A DNA stretch of 64,000 nucleotides from Fragum whitleyi (Eukaryota > Mollusca > Bivalvia > Cardiida > Cardiidae): positions 94,785,232 through 94,849,231 of the forward strand of contig OX411544.1 in the NCBI GenBank assembly GCA_948146395.1, given 5' to 3'. How positions within the stretch are numbered: position 1 is the stretch's first letter; each line of letters opens with the position of its first letter. This document shows positions 1 to 13,292 of the stretch, one piece after another. The notes beneath the pieces were generated by a model, which worked only from the letters and a program-made list of their open reading frames with translations, did no database searches and was not told where the DNA came from. The position numbers and the translations under genes were made by a program.

Positions 1-170
1 AAGAGTTTTAGGAAGCGTTATTTCGAAATTTTATCGGTCTGAGCTGCATGAACTACGTTTGATTTAACGAATTTTCCCCTGATTTGAATTTTGTTTGATT
101 CAATAATCCTATCCAAGGACCCTCGCGATCTGTATCCTACTAAGAAAGATAATGACAGAAGCGGTAATGA

Positions 171-2213
171 ATGTCAGTCATTTCACTATTGAGACGTTTC
201 CTACTAGGGACGTTTCACTATTAGGACATTTCACTTTTGGACATTTCACTACTGTTTCAAAATTGTTAAGACGTTTCACTACCCATTTTTATATAGGGGT
301 ATTTTATGCCATTATTTTGTTGATTTATCTAATTTTATATTCAAAAACAAGTTATTGATTATTTATTTGATGAAATTTTATTCTAATTATCTAACTTTAG
401 GGTGTATTTCCATCACCAATTCTAATGAAAATGATTTAAGCTTATAATGTTCACTTTTAAAGCCTCCCATAAAAAGGAATATGTTGTCTGGATTATTTAA
501 TCATAAATAATGGGGTTTGTAGAAAAAAAAAATATATTGAAAAAACATTATACATATGCAATTTACAGATTTGGCAATGCAGGGGGGTAACCACATGGAA
601 AAAAACAGGAGAATAAATAATTCTTTCCCAAATGAAAAGAAATGAGATTGAAGATTAGGAAAATGTTATAAGATATGTTAGTAAAAAGCAGAATTTCTCG
701 TGAATTTACCAGTATTTCAACCCACAATCATATTTTTTCAACAGTATTTATTCTTTCTCATGGTCCATAAAATATCTTATTGTAATTAAAATTATTGTGT
801 GTTGTTGTTGTTTTTTTTTTGTGGAAAGGAAATTATTCACAATGAGAAACTAGAATATAGTTTTGAAACATGGCATTTTGATTTGTTTTCATTTTTATGA
901 TTTAATCAATAGAAATTTTGAGAATAGATACATATATATTCGATATTTGATTAGATTGAGTAGTAGAAAATGAAATCCTATGAAAAAGTGAAAACAGTTT
1001 TATATTAATGCAACCTTTTGAATTCAAAGACATACTCAAAGCATCTACAAAAAGCAATTGTTTCAGATTCATTATATCATATTTAGACAATTAAAGGATT
1101 TAATGTTAGATTGATATACTTGTAGCAGATGATTGTTACAGCTAAGGGTTAATATTCCAATAAACATGTCACCCTCTAAATGTTTGCCACACTTATCAGA
1201 GCATTACCAGCAGCCATTATAACACCTTGTCTGATCTCTTAAACAGGTCACAAATCAACCAATGAACTTGCATGTCTCCAAATAAGTTTTAAAAAATGAA
1301 GTAAATAAAAGGATGAACAATTAAGAAAACTTGTTTAACTAAACATCAAAAAAAAAATAGTTCAACTCAGAAGTTCTATCTTTTTTTTTCTCAGTTATTA
1401 GATTATAAAAGTCAATTTTGCATTTTCAGAATCATTTCTCCTTGTGAAAAATCTATTATAAAAATAAGTGTAGGAAAAGAATTCCCCACTTTTTAAACTT
1501 TTTTTCAACAAATGAAAGATTACAGAAAGGACGAGAAATTACTTTTTATGGTAGAATATTCATTAAAAGAAACTTTTATTTTAAATCACATATGTAACTT
1601 CACAAATGTAATCTGCAACCCATTATTACTGAATTACTACTGTTTTCCCTATGAACATCATAGGTGGCACGGTATCAAAACATTTGTTATATAAAATTCT
1701 AAATTTAGACATTTTCTAAATTATTAATTTTTTTTCATATAAGTTCTTTGTCACTGCCACCTATGATGAAAATGAAAGATCAGGCTACGTAGGGGTTTCA
1801 TATACAATGCTCCTCATAAACCCACACTATTGATCTGCCATCGAAAAAGAAAGAAAGCTTTGGATGTAAATAACACTCATCACAAATGCAAATAATTCTA
1901 TAGCATATCATTTATATCATAATCATATAGTTGATTTATAAAGACAACTAAGAAAGAGGGAATTTAACTGCACTTCTTGCATAAATTAACAATTTCAATT
2001 GTAACAAAAGAGTGAAAATATTGTAAGGTCTTGATACTTTCAAATAAATCCATTTAAAACTATCATATTTATCAAAGGCTGATAATTTATAGTAATATAT
2101 GAACAAAATATAGATTAACATTGTTTGGACGTTTCACTACCAAACAGTAGTGAAACGTCTTGGTAGGAAACGTCCAATAGTGAAACGTCTCAATAGTGAA
2201 ACGACTGCCACCC
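171..2213. mobile_element. MULE-like non-autonomous DNA transposon
   Basis: The element is flanked by an 11-bp direct repeat, AGCGGTAATGA, at 160-170 and 2214-2224. Its ends are inverted repeats of about 100 bp built from short iterations of GACGTTTCACTATTG: about 171-285 on the left and about 2120-2213 on the right. The interior is AT-rich and has no convincing coding sequence, so it would depend on a transposase supplied elsewhere. Long TIRs with 9-11 bp target duplications are typical of Mutator-like elements; that family call is inference. The intact duplication suggests that the insertion is not ancient. Confidence 0.75.
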
Positions 2214-2224
2214 AGCGGTAATGA

Positions 2225-5200
2225 CACGTCGCTAACCCGACAAGATTGCGTAATCAAAGACTGGTTGTTATAGCGACAGTTTAATACCCCGCGCCTTACA
2301 CATGGCTTGTTTTGGTCAGCTATAATGTGTATGCTCGCGTTGATTATCGATTTTTTGCACGTGTAGACTTTACGTTTAATCCTTTATTATGTAAATTCGT
2401 AAAACGTCCGAGGTCAAATTACAGGACGTTTTCCTCGAATCTCGGACGTTTTTTTACGTCCGGGTTTGATTTTCCGGACGTAATTTCTGAAATTCTGGAC
2501 TTATATTACGTCGACGTCCGCTTATTGAGAGCACTGGGTACAAAGTTGGTCCAAAAATGCTTCCTTAGGGCACACCACTAAGGACTTTTATAGATCTATA
2601 TTCCATTAATGATTACTGCCTGGGTTCTATCTTTGAAGAAATCTTTGGTTGATAACAGTTTCTCTTTTGCAGTATGTATATTTCTTCCAGGTCAATTGTT
2701 TCTTTTTTATTTGTTTCTTTTTAACTTTCTAGTGACAAATGGCAACTTATGTTTGCAGACCTTGCCAACTAGTGTGTTTTGTTCAATAACACTGGTAAAT
2801 TTATCTGCAAAGTTCTGCCAGGTACAGCTTAAATTTGAATGTAGTCTCCTTTATGGCATTTTCTTCTGTTATGCAGGTAGGGCTTTTTTCTAAAAATTGG
2901 AAAAATTTTCGCCACAAGTGGGAAAAATAGAGCATTTATTTAATTGGGTAGTATCTTTTTATAGGCTGAGACTGGACTAAGGAAGAATGCAATGGAAGAA
3001 TCTATGAGATAAATACCAATTCAAGTTGCTTAACTTAATTAGATTAAAACTACAATTCCTGTATTAAATATACCATTTGATCGATCAAATTTGGCAGATA
3101 TTTGCTTTTTTCTTATGGGAAATTTTATTTTGAGCAATTCCCTTTTGCATTATGCATTGTGCAGTTACTTTTCATAATACTGACTTTGCTTGGTAAATTC
3201 ATGATGTCACAAAATTTAACAAGGAATTAAGATCAACGTCTTAAGTTATGCGCAAATTGAATGTTAGTCATGAATAAGTTAAACACATATTTTACTTATC
3301 AATGTGTGCACTCTTCGAGGTTCACAATTGAACCTATTCACTATTTTAAACAGAATGTGTTAATTTATATTTTGGGACAAACAAATAATGCTAAAAAAGT
3401 TCAGTATCTTTGAAATTGATCAAAGTGTAATGGATAGTGGATATGCAAGTGAAAAAAGCCGGGCATTTACTGCACATTAATAATTACAATTTAATCCATG
3501 TTTTCTTCCATTAAGGCCTGGTTTATTTCTGTTAATGTCATACATGTGATATTTCCATTGGGACTCATAGGGAGATTAAGACCTTTTCGTAGGGAGATTG
3601 GGTCTCAAATAGGGAGATTTTGCGTAACACGTGTTGTGGCTAAAAAAGAGGGTTTTCGCAATTCATGTCTGGACAAAAAATTGATTATTATACCTTCCAT
3701 ACAAGTTTATTTTATTTTTTTATTTCCATGGTTTGGTAGTAAAGAATTAGGTAGGGGGCCTACTGCTTTATGCAAAGTATGAAATTCTAGGCCTTGTAAT
3801 CGGAGACGTTTTTTTTTCATTCTGATGCCATGAAAACCAGAGTTCTTCATGTTTAATGGTATTCTGTGAAATATTTTAAAAGGACTTGTCCTAAGGATCA
3901 TCTCTGTGTAGTTTGTGTATGAAATCCGATGACTAGATTAGTTTATTTTTTAGAATTGTTGACGGATGGATGCATAGATGAACGGACGGACGAAGAAACA
4001 GGTCAATAAATCGTAACTGGCACTTACTGCTACTGACCAACGCTAATTATGAATGGTTTTGATAGCAAAATGACTAGAAAAGATTAAATTACAGACGGCA
4101 TGTTCGGAGTTTGCAGACGTTAAAGAGGAACACAGTAGAACACAGAAAGTGAAAGAGCTACCTCTCGGCAAATAAATCCATGTTGATTAGCTTTATGAGA
4201 AGCTATGTTAGCAGTAGGAGCCAGTCCATAATTTTCTATTTTCAAATCTGTAACATTTGTGTTGACAAATAAATTGATTAGACCATTCGATTCCTATTTC
4301 GAGAAAGACAGTCTCGGATTTATAAATCGTGTTTAAAGTCTCAACGAAGATCCGGTGGAATCGCCTTGGCATTAAAAAGCGAAAGCCCGGTGTTAGTTTC
4401 TCTAATGTCAATATCAAATATCAAATTTGAATGACAATTTGAGAACGCACGAGACAGTTTTTACTTTTTATTACTTTAATAATTTGACCGTAAAACATAC
4501 GTAGATCCACTAAATAAATATCTGCGTCGAAATTAAAGCATGATCGCTTCTTATTTTACTCAATCACGTGTTACGACACGAGGGTTTTTCTGCGATGCCG
4601 CCTAATTTTATCTAGGTCGTGTGAGCGTCATTTTGCATATTATGTTTGACCTTTTCCTTCATGACGCTTGTCGTGAAAAGAGGAAATTTTTAGCGGCTTT
4701 TTTTAAAAGGATATAAATACGGCGGAAATTTGCTGTGTTTACAGCCATTTTAATTTTTCAAAATAAGTGATAAATTCAAATCACAATATCCACTATATTT
4801 TAAGTAATATTGGGAAACAACGTTTCATCCAGTTTAAATCTTGTTCCCAAGAAAGGTCAATATTGATATTGCCGATCATCATAATTCATTCCGTATACAG
4901 TGTGAAGGGTGATAGGTACAGTAGCACCCGTTTGTAGGCAATAGTTGATCTAACCAACGCCGATATTATGATGAAACTTCCAGACTGATAAACAACGCTT
5001 TACACCCGATTTTGGATTTCTCACTCGCCATTCCAGCCTTCAGATCGGCGATTTGCATTTTTGGATTCCGATTTTTTTTTTTTCAAATTTCCTCGGGTCG
5101 GGAGAAATGGTCTCTTGATCAGGAGAGGGGGAGGGTGGTTTATATATCGGGAGAATACGCCAAGATCTGGAGATATCACATGTCTGTAATGTATGCCTAT

Positions 5201-5260
5201 AATGACCAGAAAACATACATTCTAGACAGTAAGACTATGCAGGATTTTACCTCTATGGTA
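2225..5260. other. AT-rich region without a recognised gene
   Basis: I see no ORF with protein-like character here. Short degenerate iterations occur: GGACGT-containing phrases at about 2400-2530 and three AGGGAGATT phrases at 3570-3620. The ORFs of 62-94 codons look like chance openings in AT-rich sequence. Confidence 0.5.
4712..4745 (+). promoter_or_regulatory. possible TATA-type core promoter
   Basis: TATAAATA at 4712-4719 lies about 25-30 bases before a pyrimidine-rich TTTACAGCC that could act as an initiator. The surrounding 4560-4720 is locally CpG-richer than its neighbours. No transcript can be assigned, although the candidate coding exon at 6595-6840 lies downstream on the same strand. 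TATA-like strings are common in AT-rich DNA. Confidence 0.2.
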
Positions 5261-5610
5261 CAGAGTTTTAGTCTTACATCCACAAAATAGGGTCCAAAGG
5301 ACTCAATTATTGGAGTATTGGGGGTCCTTTCGTGAATTTTCTGAGTCCCTACTTTAGCTGTAGACTATTTTTTTTAAGGCTATTATCTTTTATCACATAA
5401 ATTTAGAGCTATTCCCTAGTTACAGGTTAAGAAATTGATGGAAGTATATTAATATTTGGGGCTCAACTTCAGGAAAGAATCGAAGCCTTCAATTCTTTTC
5501 AGAAGTTGATCCCAAGAGAGTCTATGGGACTCACATTACATAGTTTTGAGGGTCCTGGCTACTTATTTTTGCATCTCGGATGCGCATTACCTGCGTCCCT
5601 TAAAACCCTG
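5261..5610 (+). mobile_element. short TIR element, copy 1 (hAT-like ends)
   Basis: A 350-bp repeat begins CAGAGTTTTAGTC and ends with the inverse of CAGGGTTTTAAGG. The same sequence occurs in reverse orientation at 37907-38265, sharing phrases such as AAAATAGGGTC and a GAATTGAAG inverted pair in the middle. It is non-coding. The CAGGG ends suggest a hAT relative, but I could not identify a clear target duplication, so the family is uncertain. Confidence 0.55.
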
Positions 5611-6594
5611 ATGTTATAAACTGGGGGTCATTTTGCCACATTATGACCCCCTTAAACTAGATAAAGAATGTTTCTTTTGACAATTTTGGGGGTCATTTAA
5701 AATAAAGGGGGTCCATATTCAAAGATACAGGAGGTCAAGGAAAACCCTGACTATGCAATAATATGGGTTACAACTTGCATCAGATTTAAAACCATATCGC
5801 CTTTTCTCCTAGATTCGTGCATCTAAATGAAAACATCTGTGTGTACATTTATAAAAAGTGTCCATTAAAATATTTCCATGATTTTCTATTGCAGAATTAT
5901 GTTATCAGTTGGTAAAATAAACAAAAAAAATAATCATAGTCCACAAATTTATTTCAAATTTTTATTCCAAAATGCACTGGGATGGCCAGTCTAATTCTGA
6001 CTGGAGTTTCTCATTTGAATTGCATCTGATTGAAGAAGCTTATTTTAGGGCTATTACAAAGAATTTGTTCCATTCTATCTATCTATATATACTGCCTGAC
6101 TCCCCTTTCGGGTATTACTGGCAGGTAATCTTTTTTCCCTTTACTATCTTTAACATAAAGTCAGCATGATAATTTTCAACGCTAAGATTTGCACAAAACA
6201 CAGACATTATTTTCAATGATGGTATGATGAAGTAAGTCAGCCATTTTTGGAAAGTCTGTATAATTTCTTTAAATTCCTTAATTAGCTGCCTTTACCCAAA
6301 AAGAAAACACAATTCTATTTTTTTTTTCATTTTTTACACTAAGTAAACTTTTATACAGTTAGGATTTACATTAGACCTCATAATTTTAGAGATTTGACAT
6401 GCACGAATCCATTTAGAAGGCAGAAATTGATGAGAAACAGGGATACCCCACCCACTGATTTGGCAAAGCATCTCCCAAAACTATAGGAGTGCATTTATTT
6501 ACCCTTATTTTCTGACTAATTTCAGTGCCAATTTCCATTTCATGTGCCGTTTATTGCTTTAATATATCTAAATATTGATAATGTGTAACATTTT
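5611..6594. other. no gene recognised
   Basis: This is AT-rich sequence with G-run phrases (GGGGGTC) at 5630-5720 that may be decayed flanks of the neighbouring repeat. No supported coding or RNA feature was seen. Confidence 0.4.
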
Positions 6595-6840
6595 TTGTTG
6601 GGAATCCACCGGAAATTAGTTCTTCTTATTCTTGTCGTTGTTGTTGTTTTCGATCTATACGCAATGGAAACGTTTAAGGATAATTGCGACAGTTCACTTC
6701 GACGATTCGACAAATGGTATCCAATCGTTTATTTAAGTGCAGATTATTCAAAGAATGCATTGAATCAACTATATCAAACGGTTAATGATAGAATTTCAAA
6801 AGGTAAACCTGGTTTAATAAAAGGCATTTATATAGTGTAA
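6595..6840 (+). CDS. candidate coding exon with hydrophobic N-terminus
   Basis: This 81-codon open stretch has no upstream in-frame ATG; its first codon is TTG and a stop lies just before it. If real, it is therefore an internal or terminal exon, or it starts at ATG 6664. It encodes a strongly hydrophobic run (LVLLILVVVVVF) that could be a signal peptide or membrane anchor, then a polar segment with one Cys and a WYPIVYL motif. Several CG-containing codons in an otherwise CpG-poor setting, and a poly(A) signal about 110 bases after the stop, make it more plausible than neighbouring ORFs. I do not recognise the family. It could be a chance ORF. Confidence 0.3.
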   Translation: MLGIHRKLVLLILVVVVVFDLYAMETFKDNCDSSLRRFDKWYPIVYLSADYSKNALNQLYQTVNDRISKGKPGLIKGIYIV

Positions 6841-6950
6841 TTATTACCTCAGAACCGGGGACTGGCACGTGTCGTTGTAAATTAATTTGACATTTAAGTA
6901 AAAAGTAAATTGTTAAATGTAGACTGTAAACATTTAGTGTATTTTATGCT

Positions 6951-6956
6951 AATAAA
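6951..6956 (+). terminator. AATAAA polyadenylation signal candidate
   Basis: AATAAA lies about 110 bases after the stop of the candidate exon ending at 6840 and is followed by a TGTGTTGTGATGTT stretch that could serve as the GU-rich element. It matters only if that exon is real. Confidence 0.3.
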
Positions 6957-7003
6957 AATATGTGTTGTGATGTTAAGAAAAACAAAATGTTGAAAATAAC
7001 GTC

Positions 7004-7083
7004 AATGAATGAATGAATGAATGAATGAATGAATGAATGAATGAATGAATGAATGAATGAATGAATGAATGAATGAATGAATG

Positions 7084-7176
<93 letters not shown>
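7004..7176 (+). repeat. compound tetranucleotide microsatellite (AATG)n-(AATC)n
   Basis: About 20 near-perfect AATG units are followed directly by about 22 AATC units, with one CCAATC interruption at about 7141. The abrupt G-to-C phase switch with shared register suggests that one array seeded the other. Confidence 0.95.
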
Positions 7177-7284
7177 GTTAATGAAGAAGACAAATAGATT
7201 CACATACAAGAAAGTTGAAAAATAACGTTTTATAATCAATAATTGAAAGACCAACAAAGACAAATAGATTCATAAACGAATATA

Positions 7285-7625
7285 TAATGGGCAAGCTATA
7301 TGGTCCTATATGGGAATTATAACGGGACCAATATAGGCAATCGAATGCTCATCATAGACCCATATGGTTCCCAGATGGGTGTTCTACGGGACCCTAATAG
7401 GACCCAGGCGTGGATCTATATGGGTCCAATATAGGCTGTCCTTCTGGGACCCAGGAAGGATATGCAACCGGGATTTTGATGGGAACCAACTGGGCAAGAA
7501 ATGTTAATCCTAGATAGGAATCAAATTTGGCCAATATTGGCAATTTTACGCCCGTCATGAACTCATATGTTTCCCAAATTATGTTCATATTGGTTCATAA
7601 TGCGTTGCCCATCTGGGCCTCAGAA
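7285..7625. repeat. degenerate ATATGGG/GGGACC repeat block
   Basis: Diverged, irregular iterations of TATGGG, GGGACC, CCATATGG and related phrases run across this stretch on both strands. I see no coding evidence. It is probably a decayed low-complexity or MITE-derived repeat. Confidence 0.4.
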
Positions 7626-8298
7626 ACTTTTGAATATTATACTGTTTTTGTCCATAACGGATATGTATTTTCCGGGATCTCCGCCTATTTAATTGAACAA
7701 AAGCTCCACCTTGATTCCCATCATTGCAAAATATTTACCGTAGCTAATTCGAGAAAATTTGCCTCTGACCATATGAATTGTTTTGGATCAAATAGTAATT
7801 TAAGATTTGCCCAATTGAACTCGCCTTTTCGTTAAGGTTCGTGTAAAGTGTTTGAGACCTAATTTTAAGGGCTCTTCATTTGCCAAGAAAAAGCAGTATG
7901 TCCAGCTATATTACATATCAAAATGAAGCTATTTATGAGTACAAGCAGTTAAGCAATATAAGACTGCCAAAAGCTATGGTGGTAAAGCAAAAAAATTGTG
8001 GAAAGGGGTCATTTTATACAGAACACGCAATTGCTGGACTGTTGGATAAAATTGGCTTATGTTTTAACAAAGTACAGTCTAAAGTAATACCCAGGAACTA
8101 CTACAACTATAATCTGAAATAAATCGTGAAAATATTTCACAATATAATTGTGTGATATTGCACAATACCTAGCATCTATTTCAGAAAGAGACCAAACCGA
8201 TTTAACATGTATGCTGACAAAATAAATGGAAATTGATTGTTTCAAAAGAGCCTTTTGAGACTGAGTTTTATATGTAAGTTTTTAGTAGAACCTAGTAG

Positions 8299-8338
8299 GA
8301 AAATTTGTCTAAATTCTGTTAGAATTTAGACAAATTTC
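8299..8338. repeat. short hairpin, 18-bp arms
   Basis: GAAATTTGTCTAAATTCT-type arms at 8299-8317 and 8321-8338 are separated by only a few bases and pair almost perfectly. This is either a minimal palindromic repeat or a chance AT-rich hairpin. Confidence 0.55.
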
Positions 8339-11300
8339 ATACAGTCGTAATGAAGTTGTTGGTTTTTGATGAAATAGCCCTTTTTCATAATGGCTTGGCT
8401 CTTCTGTTATGAGATGGGGCCTCTAATGTTGCTTAACTGCTTGTGCCCATCTACAGCTTCTGTTTAGCTGGGTACTGTTTATTTTGTATATAGATGCAGC
8501 ATTAAATTTGGTTCAAAAACCCTTTACATTAACCTTAAGTGGCATTGATTAATGGGCCCAAACACTATCAATATCATTGGCAATAATATGAGGTCAACAT
8601 ATTGAAAATCTGTAATAATGTTCAGTTACTCACGGTCAATGATAGTGTCCCATTCTAGGATTGACAATGTTATTGAACATAAGTTGGGATTTTCTAAACT
8701 GATAATCATAATGAGTCAATATAGGTAGATTATGTGCGGTGAGCCGTGAAATATAAATTCTTATATAGGTTCTAGGGCTCAGTTTTGAAATACACCTTTA
8801 CTACTAGTCAAAATCTTTGATAGTGTTTGAGACGCTCATATTTGCGCACCGCTTCTGTCATAAAGAAATTATAGACCAATCAAATTAACCATTAACAAAA
8901 TAGAAGAAATGGTGACTACAGATATCTATGTCAAGCTAGTTTGCGGGCATTAAATGTTGTTAGCATTGATTATGCAGTAGTTATAACCCATTTCCGTTTC
9001 AATCTTAAAGATCAAATGAAAAGCTAATTTTGGAACGTGTGTTTAAAAGATCTCCTGATAATTATCAATGAAATAAGAAGACACAAAAAGTTCGCGTCGA
9101 AAAAAACAAATTTAAAAGAACGATATTGACAAAAATTGACCGTGATTTATTGGAAAATTTTACCTGGCCAGAAATACGTACACGCACATGCGCAATAGCT
9201 ATGACGTCACTGCGAGGGATTCCCCGTTCTAGATATACAAAGAGAGTATCGTAAATATGACCACTTTCAAATGAAACGAAGAAAAATCTATCCTGTTACC
9301 CACTTATCCACAAGTTCAACTGAGATCGTTTGAGCCCACTCGCTTTGAAGATGTAGTATCATCACAGTCTGAATCCGAGTCAGAAATGTAGGGTGAAGAA
9401 ATCGAGTCCGACCGGTACCTGAGTCTGACAGCCCCAACGATCGAATCAGGAATAGCTCTCCGAGTCTAATCTATTTTGCAACATTTAATGATATACCTGA
9501 GATAAGAGGGTTGTTCGGAAAGTTCGTACACATCGTCTAGTACATAAAAACTGCTTATCTAGGTGTTTTCAACATTGCCCGTCAATATTCAGTATTATTC
9601 AAAGAGCCGTTATCCAAATTTCAAAGTGATTCTCTTAAAAATAATGAAATAACATGGAATTTTGTAAAGGCATGTGAGTTGTCGCGGAGCACAAAATGAT
9701 GTAACGCACTATCTGACGTCGACGTAAAAATACGCCAACTTTTAGTCGAATCTATTAAAGTACCAATTACAGTTAGTCTATGTTTTGCCTATGTTTCAAC
9801 CCACCCTTTCTATAATGGCATGATTATAAAAGAGCAAGATTTATCCGCTTTAAAAAAATTGTGTATTGCTTTTAACCAAAGAAAAAAATGAGCACCAAAT
9901 TTCGCCTCTTTGTTTTGAGACTTATTACATTGATCCAAGATAAAAAAAAATCGACTTAATTTAACGATACCACAAATTGACCATAAATGTTTCAACCAAT
10001 GCTGGTAGCTTAGGCAATTTAAGGACATGAGTATTCCGGATTACGATAGTCTTGTAACGCTCGTTTTCTTAAAATCCTTACCAAAAACTCATTTGTCTGT
10101 ACATGTATTGATTAATTATCTAAATGATTTTTTTCTCTCCAAAAAAATATAATGAAATAAAATACATAAATAAATGATATAAATAAAAAATCAATTCATA
10201 GAGTGTTTATTGACTATCATCTATTTCAACTGTCCACTTATCATTGAAGAACGACTCTTCAACCACTATCACACTTAGTTCTTTTGTCATAATGACGTTC
10301 CATGGTAAAACGCAGACTTCGCATAAAAGCAGCTTTGCTGAAAACTATTTATTTCTAGTAAATGAAAATTTTCAACTTAAATATACCATATGTTGAGAAG
10401 GATTTGCAATTTGTCCCTGTATTTGTTACAAAATGTCCAGAGGTATATTTTTTCGCGTATTCCGGATTCTTAAGAAAAATGCAGATTAAACGCGGCTCCG
10501 ACGCAACGTCTGACGGCGTCATTTTCCTTTACATTTCGTGAGCGGTTTGCTTTAATATTATTCATTCTTTAGAGTATTTATGAAGCAATCAACTCGAAAA
10601 TATTACAAGATAAAACTCATAAATTGGGAATAATAAATAAATGTTAATTTTGATATTCTCAAAAGACATAACCATTGAAAAAGTTGTTTTATTATTCAAT
10701 CGTTATCCGTTAACGTTTAAAATTTCGACGTGCTCCGGGTACCGCTAGGTGGGGTTTGCTCAGGCAACTGCCATTTACATGTCAATAAGAAATTTGAACA
10801 TTTTTCTTTGGGTATGAAGCCAGTGATGATTAGGGTAGCAATTAACATAAGAATTATGAATAAAAAGGAAGTAATTAATGAGAATTTCAGACTGTCTACG
10901 AACTTTCCGGACAATCCTCGTATGTCACATATTTTACTGGAAAATTCAAATTTCGTTGTCTTTTTTTAGGGGGGGGTTCCTTTTTCCTTTTTTATTTATT
11001 TATTTATTTTTTTTTTTTTTTTTTTGGTTTTTCACAACGCTTACTGGAAATCCCGATTGATCATTCTTGTCAATTAATATATGAAAAAAAAGTGGTTGGC
11101 GTTGGGAACCCTTTTTTAAACACACAAAGATTAAAAATCCAAATTTGAAGCAGTTTGATTACACACTTTTAATTAATTTTCAAAAATGACAATGACATCA
11201 AAATTTAATTATTTTATCCCTTTACATGATTAAACAGTTGTCATTATGTTACAAAAACGGTGCAAAGAAATTTTTTATTCTAAAGATAACCACCAGAAAT

Positions 11301-12861
11301 TTGAGCTGTCACGTCATTTTAATGCGTCAAAGGTTATCAAAAGTGTGTCATGCTATTGATATCAGTTAAGTTTAAACTGTCTCTTTAACACCTAAATTGA
11401 TTGTCAGTTGACACACTCCGGCGATCGGATTGGCGATCGTAATTGGCAGTTTACTATTAATCTTCAATACTTGCCAGTCACGGGTTTACACCAAAACAAT
11501 AATTTGTGAAATGATGTTGATAAAGTTTTTTTCCATAGTAGATGGTGGTCGGTGAGTCTCTTTTCTATTCTTTTTGGACTACTCTCGGTTCATGCTTTCT
11601 CGCTTCTTTAGAGTCCTATCCTGATCTAACGGGAAAGAAAAGAGGATAATTCCCGAAGTATTTAGGTTGCGACATCCAGGGGCAACACAATAATGCAAAA
11701 TTCAAGTATTTTTTCGAGTGGAATTTATCATAAATCGATCTAAAATACGAAGCCGCTGAAAAATTGTTTAGGGAGCCAGTATTATCTATCCCTCGCGGTG
11801 ACGTCACATGCCTAAGTCACGTGACCGAGAAGTTATCAAGGACCGGCTACAGGTGTGTTTATCGAAAATCGGAAAATTCACAGTTATAAAAAATCATTTT
11901 TTTTTTATTCTGGATATTGCATCGTATTTTAATTTTTACTTATGAATACATAAAGAAACGGTTGTAAACGCTTTTCATTTGACCTTTAATACTTTTAAGG
12001 TATATGTAATTATAAGCGTTCACAAACTTTTTCGTTTCCAAAAGGCATGGTAGTTTATCAATGAAATGATTTTTACTTCTCTCCTGTTGCATCTCATACT
12101 AGAATAGAAACAGTTTGTTTTGGGATGGGAAATGGTTATTCTACCAAACATTATCAATTAGTTTTAGAAATACCAATCTAGCTCTACGTTCAAGATAAAA
12201 ACATTCCCAACCTGCTAGACAAATGCTACCCCGCTTTGCAGGTGTACTTACAATTTCTAAACGTTCCCAAACGTTTATTGAATCCAGTACGATGAACTAT
12301 TTAACTTATTAACCTTCCTCATACGATGCGTTATTGAAATGTTTGTGACTCCATTTCTTGTGACGGTTCTCATTGATATTTCTTGATAAATTCGATCATA
12401 TAAGAAGTTACCAAAACGTAGTAGATTAAAAATTCTAAATGTGACCAAAACTTCGTAACTACAACTTTTTAGTTGAGATAACTTTTTTATGAGATTTTGG
12501 TTACCTATCGAAGATAAGAAATAAAAGTTTTAACTACGAATTACACAGTTGTACAAAGACCATTAAAACACTTACAACTTAAACACTCTGTCTGTGTGAC
12601 TATGTGACAGAAGATATTTAAAATAAAACACAGCAATTAAAATCACATACTAGTTGGTAAATCCTACTGGAATTCTTTATTTCGTAGACTGTTCGAACTT
12701 GGTAAACGCTACTGCTGGAATTCAATCTTGAACACTTAAAAACACTGTATTTTTTTTACTGTGGACAACGATTGAGCGTTTAAAATACTCCTACTTCTTA
12801 TTACAAGTCGTGTCTTCTGTTTCTGGACTTCAGTAACTTTTCTCCAATATATTTATCCTCT
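8339..12861. other. long gene-free AT-rich stretch
   Basis: No ORF here has recognisable protein features. There is a T-rich tract at 10980-11026. A short acidic reading (SQSESESEM then stop) at about 9330-9391 could be a decayed exon but is not supported further. The 64-80 codon ORFs on either strand look accidental. Confidence 0.45.
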
Positions 12862-13292
12862 TTTTAGCTCACCTGAGCACAACGTGCTCAAGGTGAGCTT
12901 TTGTGATCACCTTTTGTCCGTCGTCCGTCCTCAACAATTCTTTAAATATCTTCTCCTTAATAACAATTGGGCCGATTTTAACCAAACTTGGCAGAAATGT
13001 TCCTTGGGTGACCCTTCTCAAAATTTGATCGTGGAATTCTAATTGACCCCCAAATATGGACGTGACAGGGCAGTTTTTGACCCTAAAATCTTTTAACACC
13101 ATCTCCTCGGTTATCATTAGGCCGATTTTAATCAAACTTGGCAGAAATGTTCCTTGGGTAACCCTCCTCAAAACTTGTTCGTGAAATTTGGATTGACCCC
13201 CCAAATATGGGAGTGGCAGGGCGGGGCAGTTTTTGACCCTGAAATCTTAAAACATCTTCTCCTCAGTAACAATTCGGCCGATTTTAATCGAA
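12862..13292 (+). mobile_element. family A hairpin-ended element, right-truncated (A1)
   Basis: It begins TTTTTAGCTCACCTGAGCAC and continues as a hairpin (GAGCAC, loop, GTGCTC, then AAGGTGAGCT), followed by TTGTCCGTCGTCCGTCC. Three tandem units then follow, marked by GGCCGATTTTAA at 12969, 13120 and 13276 (spacing 151 and 156). It stops mid-unit near 13292 without the opposite terminus. The ORFs over it are products of the repeat. Confidence 0.8.

Noticed and set aside
9330..9480. Acidic SQSESESEM reading suggesting a decayed exon
   Set aside because: Too short, stop-terminated, with no flanking splice or homologous sequence visible.
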